Origin: Prochlorococcus marinus str. MIT 0917
GTDB lineage: Bacteria > Cyanobacteriota > Cyanobacteriia > PCC-6307 > Cyanobiaceae
DNA length: 64,000 nucleotides
Assembly (NCBI RefSeq): GCF_027359575.1
Contig: NZ_CP114784.1
Span: forward strand, 743,819 to 807,818
Reading direction: 5' to 3'
The position numbers and the translations under genes were made by a program. The notes below the pieces were generated by a model. That model ran no database searches, was not told where the DNA came from, and saw only the letters and a program-made list of their open reading frames with translations. Shown one piece after another: positions 37,071 to 44,743 of the stretch; position 1 is the stretch's first letter; each line of letters begins with the position of its first letter.

Positions 37071-38966
37071 CTAGTTATTAATCTTCTCAAACTCAATTGA
37101 TACTCTCTCCAAAACTTCAGTCCAATTATTCTTCTCTTTCTGTCGAAACAATCTCATAGACGGGTACCAAAAAGTACTTTCCTTTTCAAGTCCCCAAGTC
37201 CAATGAGGTATATCACGCAATAGTAGCCAAACTTGTTTGCCCATACCTCCTGCAAGAGTAGCTGCGCAACTGTCATTGCTAATAACTAAGTCACAGCTAT
37301 TAATTATTGCAGCATGTTCTTCAAAGTCCAAAATACTGTCAATTTCATCTTGGCAAGCAACAAAATGCTTTCTAAAAGAACAATGTTTCAGTTGTTCTGA
37401 TCCATAACCCTTTTGTAAAGAAAGAAACTTGATATTATTTTTCTTAAGAAGAGTTCCAAAAGTTTCTAGAGGAATTGATCTTCCTTGATAACCATTTTTC
37501 TCTATTTCAGGGCTTCCTTGCCAATGAATTCCAATAATTGGTAATGTTTCATTAGAAAGTTTCTCCGCCCATTTATAGTTAAGTTCTTGTCTCGCTCTAA
37601 TATATGGTTTAGTAGTAATTGGGTTCTTAGGATTTACACCTAGTAATTTAGATATTGATAGTAATGGGATCCATTTACCTTCAGAAATTTTACAACACTG
37701 ATCTTGGGTCAATGGATTGTGATCAATATTTGAAGATTTAATCAAACTATGTAATTTTAATTGTGGACAAAAAGAAATATCTAGACCTTTATTCTTTAAA
37801 TAATGTAGATATCTCATGTAATGTAAAGTATCACCTAAACCTTGCTCACATACGATTAAAAGTTTTTCTCCTTTTAGTAAATCGATATCAATTTTTTTTC
37901 TGATAATAGGATTCCCATGAATTATTGAGGGTGATTTCTTTTTAAATCTATATTCATAATTTTCTAGACCATCTACATAGTTACCTTTTAAAAGTTCTAC
38001 CAATGATAGGTTGAAGTAAGCATCAGCGTAATCAGGATTGAGTTCAATTGCTTTTCGAAATGATCTCTGTGCACCCTCTAACTTACCTAGGTCTGTTAAT
38101 ATTAGTCCTAGGTTGGAATAAGCCTCTACATATTCAGGATTAAGTTCAATAGCCTTGCGAGTTAATATTTCAGCATTTTGTAAGTTATCAAGACTTTTCA
38201 GTATTCCTCCTAGATTTGAATACGCAGCTGCAAAATCAGGATTAAGTTTTATAGCTTTGCGAGTAGCTAATTCTGCGTCTTTTAATTTGCCTAGATCTTT
38301 CAATATTATACCAAGATTATAATGTTCATTTGCAAAGTTAGGATTAAGTTCAATAGCTTTTCTAGTGGCTAATTCTGCTCCTCTCAGGTCGCCAAGTTCT
38401 CTCAAAACACTTGCCAGATTGGAATGCAGTTTTGATAAATTAGGGTTAAGTTCAATAGCCTTTCGATTGGATAATTCTGCTTCTTTCAATTTACCTAGTT
38501 CTTTTAATATTATTCCCAGATTGTAATGACCATCTACCTGATTAGGCTTAAGTTCAATAGCTTTTCGAATGGATAATTCTGCTCCTTTTAGATCACCAAC
38601 TTCGCTCAATATATTTGCCAAATTTAAATGCGCTTTTACAAAATTAGGATTGATTTTAATAGCTTTGCGATAGTATATTTCTGCATCTTTTAATTTTCCA
38701 ATATCTTTTAAAATTACTCCATAATTAAAAAATATTGCTGAGTCTTTAAAACCTTGATTTATCAAGTATTTATAATATTTTGCTGCTTCTAAAATGTTTC
38801 CTTGTGAATGAAACTTAAATGCTTTATTAATTATTTTCTCTTTAGAAAAATTTGAATTAGAATTAATAGTTCTAGTAATATTTTCTTGGATTTCTCCTAA
38901 AGCAAATGGAACAGCGAATGTTTTAACTTGAACTTTTTGCTTTTGATCTTTTTTTCCTTCAGTCAC
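37071..38966 (-). CDS. TPR protein with GT9-like glycosyltransferase domain (type 2)
   Basis: 631 residues. The cassette (VKTFAVPFALGEIQENIT) is the same as in 14242. Eight TPR units (about 80-350) follow, the last altered to LLKGNYVDGLENYEYRF. The catalytic part begins near 362 (KGEKLLIVCEQGLGDTLHYM), with PIIGIHWQGSPE and the late HAAIINSCDLVISNDSCAAT near 550-570, the usual donor-binding end of GT9-like enzymes. Bases 37258-37450 are essentially identical to 44939-45131 in the other type 2 gene, although the flanks differ. GTG start at 38966 on the minus strand. Its upstream region is an inverted copy of that of 14242. Confidence 0.86.
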   Translation of the reverse strand: MTEGKKDQKQKVQVKTFAVPFALGEIQENITRTINSNSNFSKEKIINKAFKFHSQGNILEAAKYYKYLINQGFKDSAIFFNYGVILKDIGKLKDAEIYYRKAIKINPNFVKAHLNLANILSEVGDLKGAELSIRKAIELKPNQVDGHYNLGIILKELGKLKEAELSNRKAIELNPNLSKLHSNLASVLRELGDLRGAELATRKAIELNPNFANEHYNLGIILKDLGKLKDAELATRKAIKLNPDFAAAYSNLGGILKSLDNLQNAEILTRKAIELNPEYVEAYSNLGLILTDLGKLEGAQRSFRKAIELNPDYADAYFNLSLVELLKGNYVDGLENYEYRFKKKSPSIIHGNPIIRKKIDIDLLKGEKLLIVCEQGLGDTLHYMRYLHYLKNKGLDISFCPQLKLHSLIKSSNIDHNPLTQDQCCKISEGKWIPLLSISKLLGVNPKNPITTKPYIRARQELNYKWAEKLSNETLPIIGIHWQGSPEIEKNGYQGRSIPLETFGTLLKKNNIKFLSLQKGYGSEQLKHCSFRKHFVACQDEIDSILDFEEHAAIINSCDLVISNDSCAATLAGGMGKQVWLLLRDIPHWTWGLEKESTFWYPSMRLFRQKEKNNWTEVLERVSIEFEKINN

Positions 38967-39039
38967 ATCTCTTCGCTTTATGAAAGATCCATTGAATTCG
39001 ATTATATCTGGAACTAGTGTTTATCTCTTAAAAAAATAG

Positions 39040-39350
39040 ATCATCTGCAAAGTCATAACGACCCTAGTTACCGAAAAGTACGAAGTAAGCAGAAGACAAG
39101 CTCGAAGGATTACAGCTAAGGCAATGGGCTGATTGTTCAGAACTTTGAAGAGATCAATATTGAGCGGCAGCAAATGGTGGCAAAGCTACTAATAAATTTT
39201 GAACAACCAATGCAAAAAGGACTCATCAACAACCAATCAAGTGGCTTTGATGCATTTACAAAACAAATAATTTCACTGGCTGTATTGACTGCTGATTCCT
39301 TGTATAAGAACGAGTTAGAAAATCTAGTATGTGCTCGATTTCAAAACCTA
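39040..39350 (+). pseudogene. Broken copy 4 of the small HTH-like repeat gene
   Basis: The plus strand matches 16033-16371 (minus) and 13855-14175 (minus), including TCGAAGGATTACAGCTAAGG and the later segment GLINNQSSG. A stop follows the AKAMG-like position (39130), and the frame resumes later as a 73-codon open stretch (39174-39395). It points away from the TPR gene starting at 38966. Confidence 0.75.
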
Positions 39351-39365
39351 GTTTTTATATCTTTT

Positions 39366-41309
39366 TTATTTTCTAGTTATTTTTTTTCCATTTAGATAAA
39401 GCACATCAAGTTTTGTAGTTACAAGGAAATCAATAGCTTCTTCAGGTTTCTCAACAATAGGTTCTTTGGGACCATTAAATGAGGTATTAAGTACAACTGA
39501 AGATCCAGATATTTCTTTAAGTTTTTTAAGTATTAAAAAAAGCCCACCTGTTTCTTCTGTAACTGTTTGAACCCGTGCAGAACCATCTACATGAGTAATT
39601 GCAGGTAAATTGCTTTTTAGAACTTGAGCAGTGAAAAGCATAAAAGGCGATTCATTTAGTAAACCCTTAAAGTACAAATTCACATCTTCTTTTAAAACTG
39701 CAGGTGCAAAAGGACGCCATTTCTCTCTTTGCTTTAACTCATTCATACGCGGCCAATTTTCAGGATATGAAGGATTGCTCAATAGTGAGCGGTGTCCTAG
39801 AGCTCGAGGTCCAATTTCACTACGACCTTCAAACCATGCAATGATTTTATTTTCATGAAGATCATTTGCTGCTGACTGTTCACAATCAATATTTTCTTCG
39901 ATATTAATTTGATTCTCATATTTCTTAATTGCCTTATTTAGATCATTCTTACTATTTTCCAAACCAAGATATGGTAGAGATAAATATGATTTTTGAGTCA
40001 TTTTTAGACGAGGTTTATTTAGTAGATGGTGATAAGCATATTGAGCTACTCCTAAAGACAAACCACTGTCATCACAATTAGGAGGAATATAGATATTTCT
40101 AAAAGAACTATCTTTCAGTAAAAGAGAATTGGCAGGACAATTTAAGCCTGTTCCACCTGCATAACAAAGAGTATCAATACTAATTTGGTTATTAAAACAC
40201 ATTTCTGAAATACAGTTGACTGTATATAAAAGAGTTTCTTCAAAAAGCTTTTGTGTACTAGCAGCTATATCAACGCATATTGGTTCAAGAATTTTGTTGG
40301 TATTTCCTATTGGATCAAGATTATATCCTTTTAATTTAGACAATTTTATGCAATGTTTTATCCAATCTTGAGTAGGTTCTTTAAATCCTTTCGAACGAAG
40401 GTCATAAGTATTCCCAACCATTTCTTTTTTGAAGAAAACAGGTTTACCATAAGGTGCTAAACCCATCAGTTTTCCAGCGCCACCAAACAGATCAAAGCCT
40501 AAAAATTGGCCAATTTGATTATATAAAGTTCCTAAAAAAAGATGATTAGGAACAATTGGAATGATTTTATTTGATTCTCCATAAAAAATCATTCCACTGC
40601 TAGGACCTGGAGGAATTCCTCCATCATGAGTAAGAATTATAGATTCATTAGATTTACAGTTATAAAAAGTAGAAGCTGCATGTGCAAGCTGATGTTGAAT
40701 AGAAACACCAGGTATATTCCTTCCCTTTAAAGTTATTTGCATTGGGTAATGAAAAAGATTTTGATTTTTTTCTTTCGCAGTTAATATATTATTAAACTTA
40801 ATATGCTTAATATCTTTTAAACATATTTCGTCTTTCCAAAAATCTATTGAAGGAAAATTTAATAATGACTTTGTTATTCCTAAATCCTCTTGTTTTATAC
40901 TTTTATATTCAGGAAATGAATTTTTTAGACTATTATGTTGTTTATTTTTTTGATAAACACATTCAATAATATTTCCGCACAAACGCTTTTCAAAGCTATT
41001 ATTATTTGGATTTAAATATTTATTATTGGGGTTTTCACCATATTTAAATTCTAAATCATTAGGACGATCGACCACTACAAGCTCAAAGCCTTGAGTCGAT
41101 GTTATAGAAATCATATCAATATCTTCTACTTTTACTTTTGCATCTAATAATGCTTCTTCAATATGAGAGACATTAATTCCAAATGAATGCTTAGATCTAT
41201 TATATCTTTCTCTTATTAAATTACATTTAGGGATACCATCTATCAAAACAGCGACACCAGCATCGTGTCCAAAATGAAGTCCAAGTATTACAACTTTATG
41301 TTCTTTCAT
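39366..41309 (-). CDS. Carbamoyltransferase (NodU/CmcH family)
   Basis: 647 residues. The N-terminal domain begins VVILGLHFGHDAGVAVLIDG, has IQHQLAHAASTFYN (metal-binding His) and LTHDGGIPPGPSSG. The C-terminal domain contains AGGTGLNCPANSLLL, WFEGRSEIGPRALGHRS, REKWRPFAPAVL and VLNTSFNGPKEPIVEKP, all hallmarks of O-carbamoyltransferases. These enzymes use carbamoyl phosphate and ATP to carbamoylate a sugar or antibiotic hydroxyl. The start overlaps the stop of the TPR-only gene at 41306 by four bases (ATGA), so translation is coupled. It probably acts on a sugar with that TPR protein as partner. Confidence 0.92.
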   Translation of the reverse strand: MKEHKVVILGLHFGHDAGVAVLIDGIPKCNLIRERYNRSKHSFGINVSHIEEALLDAKVKVEDIDMISITSTQGFELVVVDRPNDLEFKYGENPNNKYLNPNNNSFEKRLCGNIIECVYQKNKQHNSLKNSFPEYKSIKQEDLGITKSLLNFPSIDFWKDEICLKDIKHIKFNNILTAKEKNQNLFHYPMQITLKGRNIPGVSIQHQLAHAASTFYNCKSNESIILTHDGGIPPGPSSGMIFYGESNKIIPIVPNHLFLGTLYNQIGQFLGFDLFGGAGKLMGLAPYGKPVFFKKEMVGNTYDLRSKGFKEPTQDWIKHCIKLSKLKGYNLDPIGNTNKILEPICVDIAASTQKLFEETLLYTVNCISEMCFNNQISIDTLCYAGGTGLNCPANSLLLKDSSFRNIYIPPNCDDSGLSLGVAQYAYHHLLNKPRLKMTQKSYLSLPYLGLENSKNDLNKAIKKYENQINIEENIDCEQSAANDLHENKIIAWFEGRSEIGPRALGHRSLLSNPSYPENWPRMNELKQREKWRPFAPAVLKEDVNLYFKGLLNESPFMLFTAQVLKSNLPAITHVDGSARVQTVTEETGGLFLILKKLKEISGSSVVLNTSFNGPKEPIVEKPEEAIDFLVTTKLDVLYLNGKKITRK

Positions 41310-41899
41310 GAAGCTATTTCCTCAATTTCTTGTAAAATCTTCCCAAGAAAAGAATAAGCATTTATGAGGTCAGGATCAATTTCAATAGCTTTGCGAATAG
41401 ATAATTCTGCCTCTTTTAAGTTACCAAGATCTTTAAAAATAGTTCCTAGATTGTAATGAGCATTAGCAAAATTGGGTTCAATTGCTATTGCCTTTTTTGT
41501 AGCTATCTCAGCTTCTTTTGATTTGCCTTGATCTTGCAATATGCTTCCTAGTAGTAAATGATGATTTGCTATATCAGGATTGATTTTAATAGCTTTAATT
41601 GTCAATATCTCTGCTTCTTCTAGTTGACCTTGATCTTTTAAAATCATTGCATAATTAGAAAAAACACTATCAGTAATAAAACCTTGATTAATACAATATT
41701 GGTATGATTTTACCGCTTCGTTAATATTTCCTTTTAAATGAAAATCTATTGCTTGTTTAATTATTCTTTCTGAAGAAGGTTTAGAAGGAGTATTGAAATT
41801 AATGGAAATATTTTTTTTTCTTTCTCCCAGTTCAAAAGGAACTGGGAATGTTTTCACTTCAAACCCTGCTTTCTTTTGATTTTTTCGTTCCTCAGTCAA
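41306..41899 (-). CDS. TPR-only member of the family, coupled to the carbamoyltransferase
   Basis: 197 residues. The normal cassette (VKTFPVPFELGERKKNIS) and four TPR units (about 80-195) are present, and the protein ends there without a catalytic domain. The stop overlaps the carbamoyltransferase ATG. In other members the enzyme domain is fused at this place, so this looks like an unfused, two-subunit version of the same design. The start is TTG at 41899, aligned with the GTG of its relatives; TATAAT lies upstream on the minus strand near 41936-41941. Confidence 0.82.
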   Translation of the reverse strand: MTEERKNQKKAGFEVKTFPVPFELGERKKNISINFNTPSKPSSERIIKQAIDFHLKGNINEAVKSYQYCINQGFITDSVFSNYAMILKDQGQLEEAEILTIKAIKINPDIANHHLLLGSILQDQGKSKEAEIATKKAIAIEPNFANAHYNLGTIFKDLGNLKEAELSIRKAIEIDPDLINAYSFLGKILQEIEEIAS

Positions 41900-41929
41900 A
41901 TTTATTTGTTTTACAAAGGATTTATTAAT

Positions 41930-42110
41930 GATGATTATACCTTGTACTTAGGATTTAGTATTTAGCTTTGAAAAGATATTGCCCCCTTTAATTAGGTGGG
42001 GGATTATCTCCCTGCAAAGGGAAGTAATCAGTCTAGTCCCATTAAAGAAACAAAGACCTTTGATAATTTTCCACGGCTTCCATTGCAGGTAAAAGTTATT
42101 TTCCTTAGAA
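41930..42110 (-). promoter_or_regulatory. Repeated upstream module of a TPR gene (copy 3)
   Basis: Read on the minus strand, the region before the TPR-only gene contains cgtggaaaattatcaaagg, CTTTGTTTCTTTAATGG, GACTGATTACTTCCCTTTGC and gggagataat. These align in order with 7140-7225. Two opposite overlapping frames of 74 and 102 codons run across it and are considered chance. Confidence 0.52.
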
Positions 42111-42374
42111 ACATTATTAGGAACTTTATCAAAGCTAGTTATATTAATAGTTTTACTTTCTTTAATTCCCATAGAATCGAGACTAATAAGGAGCCACAAT
42201 TGCGATGGGTTATTGGGTAATGAGACGTTTTTAGATAGCATTTGGTTATTAGGCACTGATATGGCGCATATAATTTCTAATCATTTCTACTTTAACAACT
42301 ATCAATTCCTATCAAGCAAAGTAGAGGTTTTTTTCTTCCAAAGATCACTGGTATGAATGACCTTTCACCTGATT

Positions 42375-42447
42375 GAGGCCATGGCTCAGCGAGTAGAGCA
42401 CCTGCATGGCATGCAGGGGGTAAGCGGTTCAAGTCCGCTTGGCTACA
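42375..42447 (+). pseudogene. Decayed tRNA-Ala(GGC), remnant R1
   Basis: 73 nt aligned end to end with the intact tRNA at 51877-51949. The anticodon arm CCTGCATGGCATGCAGG is unchanged, but the acceptor stem has a mismatch (GAGGCCA against TGGCTAC), the D-loop GG pair is lost, and the T-loop is TTCAAGT. It is followed by about 110 bases that match the 3' flank of the intact tRNA. It lies just upstream of the TPR gene at 42657, in the same direction. Confidence 0.85.
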
Positions 42448-42776
42448 TTAGGATTTCTAAGTCACGGTAATAGATTTCAGAGGATTTACGTTAGAGCGTG
42501 AATAAAACGATATTGCCTGATATGGCAATTGTGTGTTCCGTTATGCCCTCATTTTCAGCTCTGAATCTTATGCTCGAATGTTTTTATCAACTATTATGAT
42601 GAACCTTAGCGCAAGATATAATTTTAATTAATAGTCCATTTATAAAATAAATAGACGTGATTGAAAGAAAAAAAGATCAAAAGCAAAAAGTTCCTGAAGT
42701 TAAAACATTCGCTGTTCCATTTATTTTAGGAGAAGTCAAAGAAAATATTTCCATTAATTTAAATACTCCTTCTAAA
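42411..42776 (+). repeat. Left arm of a 366-nt inverted repeat
   Basis: The stretch from the 3' half of R1 through the promoter and the first 40 codons of the gene at 42657 is repeated in reverse complement at 46430-46795. Both arms are 366 nt and I see no difference between them by eye. The arms enclose 3653 bases holding the bodies of two TPR genes. Confidence 0.88.
42617..42622 (+). promoter_or_regulatory. Likely -10 box of the TPR gene at 42657
   Basis: TATAAT ending 35 bases before the GTG start. As it is inside the inverted repeat, the same box serves the gene at 44744-46549 on the other strand. Confidence 0.58.
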
Positions 42777-44372
42777 ATATCTAAAGAACAAATAATTAAC
42801 CAAGCATTTAAATTTCATTCAGAAGGTAATATTCCAGAAGCAGTAAAATATTATCAACTTTTTATAAATCAAGGGTTAGAAGATTACAGAGTTTTCTCTA
42901 ATTATGGAATCATCTTAAAAGGTTTTGGCAAATTAAAAGAAGCAGAAATCTCATACCGTAAAGCTATTGAACTTCATCCTGATTTTGCAGATGCTTATTT
43001 AAATCTGGGAGATTTATTGAGAGATCTTAGCAACTTAGAAGAAGCAGAATTATATACTCGTAAAGCTATTAAAATTAATCCTGATTTTGCAGATGCTAAT
43101 TCCAATTTGGGAATAATTTTGAAAGATCTTGGTAACTTAAAAGAGGCAGAATTATATACTCGTAAAGCTATTAAAATTAATCCTGATTTAGCAGATTCAC
43201 ATTCCAATTTGGGAATCATTTTAAATAATATTGGCAAATCACAAGAAGCAGAATTATCTATTAGAAAAGCTATTAAACTCAATCCTAATTTAGCAGATGC
43301 TCATTTAACTTTGGGAAACATATTAAGAGATCTTGGCAAATTAGAAGAAGCTGAAATATCACAGCGTAAAGCAATTGAACTGAAACCTGATTTTGCAGAG
43401 GCATACTCTAATCTTGCTAGTCTTCTTTTACAAAGAATGAAATTTAAAGAAGGTTGGGATTATTATGAATGGAGATGGAAAGTACATGATAAGGACAATT
43501 ATATTGGAGAAAAATTAGTTACATCAAAACCTGAGTGGTCACTAATCAGTAAAGGTAGGGTTTTGCTTTGGGGCGAGCAAGGAATAGGAGATCAAATTCT
43601 ATTTACATCTTTAATACCTGAATTAGTACAAAAAGTTGATAAATTAATTGTTAAAGTTGATAAAAGATTGATTCCTTTATTGCAAAGATCTTTCGATAAG
43701 AATATAATTTATTTTGATCAAAATGATTTTATTAGTGAAGATAAATATGATTTCCAAATTGCAATGGGTTCCCTACCTAGGTTACTAATAACTAACAAAG
43801 AAAGCTTGACAAAAAGTAATAAGACATATCTAAAAGTAGATGATAAAAAGTCTCATAACTTTAGAAAGCAATTAAGAAATTTAAAATTTGAAAAAATTAT
43901 AGGCATTTCTTGGAAATCGATGTCAAAAATCAATAAAGATAAATCATTATCCCTTGAAGAATTTATTCTAGGAATTCATTCTCCATCATTTTGTTTTGTT
44001 AATCTTCAGTATGGTGATACTACTGATGAAATTATTAATCTAAAGAAAAAATATGATATTAATATTATTGATATAGATGAAGTGGATACTTTTAATGATA
44101 TTGATGACCTTGCATCTCTAATCAATGCATGTGATCAAATAGTAACCATTGAAAATTTAATCTCAGACCTGGCAGGTGCAATTGGTATCAATAGCTTGAT
44201 TTTACTAAATAATAAAAGTCATTGGAGATTTGGACAAACTAATGATTACAGTTATTGGTTTCCATTGCAAAAGCTATTTAGAAAAAATCAGTCTCAGACA
44301 TGGGATAACACTTTAAATCAAATCCAGAAAGATTTAATTAGCGAAAACAATAAGATTCACACTTCCATTTGA
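42657..44372 (+). CDS. TPR protein with GT9-like glycosyltransferase domain (type 1)
   Basis: 571 residues. The cassette (VKTFAVPFILGEVKENIS) is followed by six TPR units (about 80-290), the last being SLLLQRMKFKEGWDYYEWRW. The catalytic part starts near 300 (GRVLLWGEQGIGDQILF) and closely follows 19009-21135 to the last residues, including IIGISWKSMSK, ACDQIVTIENL and SYWFPLQKLF. Even the DNA just after the stop (ttctggactaattacttcc) matches that gene, so the catalytic half and 3' flank were duplicated together. GTG start. It converges on 44744-46549 with two strong hairpins between. Confidence 0.86.
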   Translation: MIERKKDQKQKVPEVKTFAVPFILGEVKENISINLNTPSKISKEQIINQAFKFHSEGNIPEAVKYYQLFINQGLEDYRVFSNYGIILKGFGKLKEAEISYRKAIELHPDFADAYLNLGDLLRDLSNLEEAELYTRKAIKINPDFADANSNLGIILKDLGNLKEAELYTRKAIKINPDLADSHSNLGIILNNIGKSQEAELSIRKAIKLNPNLADAHLTLGNILRDLGKLEEAEISQRKAIELKPDFAEAYSNLASLLLQRMKFKEGWDYYEWRWKVHDKDNYIGEKLVTSKPEWSLISKGRVLLWGEQGIGDQILFTSLIPELVQKVDKLIVKVDKRLIPLLQRSFDKNIIYFDQNDFISEDKYDFQIAMGSLPRLLITNKESLTKSNKTYLKVDDKKSHNFRKQLRNLKFEKIIGISWKSMSKINKDKSLSLEEFILGIHSPSFCFVNLQYGDTTDEIINLKKKYDINIIDIDEVDTFNDIDDLASLINACDQIVTIENLISDLAGAIGINSLILLNNKSHWRFGQTNDYSYWFPLQKLFRKNQSQTWDNTLNQIQKDLISENNKIHTSI

Positions 44373-44394
44373 TTCTGGACTAATTACTTCCTTT

Positions 44395-44447
44395 TTTCAA
44401 GGGTTTACCCCTCCTGCATGGCATGCAGGAGGGGTAAACCCTTGAAA
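44395..44447 (+). terminator. Very long perfect hairpin with a tRNA-Ala anticodon-arm apex
   Basis: Arms 44395-44420 and 44422-44447 pair over 26 bp without a mismatch. The centre CCTGCATGGCATGCAGG equals the anticodon arm of tRNA-Ala. It lies 23 bases after the stop of the TPR-GT9 gene and is preceded by a T-run (44392-44397). A transcription terminator acting in both directions is the simplest role; a recombination or attachment site is the alternative. Confidence 0.8.
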
Positions 44448-44681
44448 GTCATAGCGATCACTAAGTTCTCTTGTTAAGTAAGAAATGATTGCTGCACGAT
44501 TTACCTCATAGCAGTTTTTGACATTAATAACTAAATACAAAATAATAAAAAAAGAACTGTAAAGGCAGGCTGCATATTGAATTCTAAACTAGGTAATGGG
44601 TGAAATTTAATTGTAATCAATTATATTCTAAGCTATTTTATAATTACATTAGTTGCCTATTTAATTTCTAAAATTGTGATT

Positions 44682-44718
44682 TTATCTATCAAGTCTCCTT
44701 GGGAGACTTGATAGATAA
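44682..44718 (-). terminator. Perfect hairpin between convergent TPR genes
   Basis: A 17-bp stem (44682-44698 with 44702-44718; TTATCTATCAAGTCTCC and its complement) with a 3-nt loop. It lies 26 bases after the stop of the minus-strand gene at 44744, so it is the likely terminator for that gene. Confidence 0.72.
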
Positions 44719-44743
44719 TGGTGAATAGGTTTATGTTTTGAAT

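Noticed and set aside
41948-42256. A 102-codon frame on the minus strand and a 74-codon frame on the plus strand in the same place
   Set aside because: Both lie in the repeated upstream module, which has no such frame in its other copies, and neither resembles a protein family.
42375-42447. R1 as a second functional tRNA-Ala
   Set aside because: The anticodon arm is intact, but the acceptor mismatch and loss of the D-loop GG pair make a working tRNA unlikely.
42995-43282. Open frames on the strand opposite to TPR units (also 17376-17561, 48882-49085, 49194-49391, 49806-49991, 63105-63359)
   Set aside because: They repeat with the 102-bp TPR period and arise because the repeat lacks stops in the opposite frame. 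They have no start signals and encode the reverse of the repeat.
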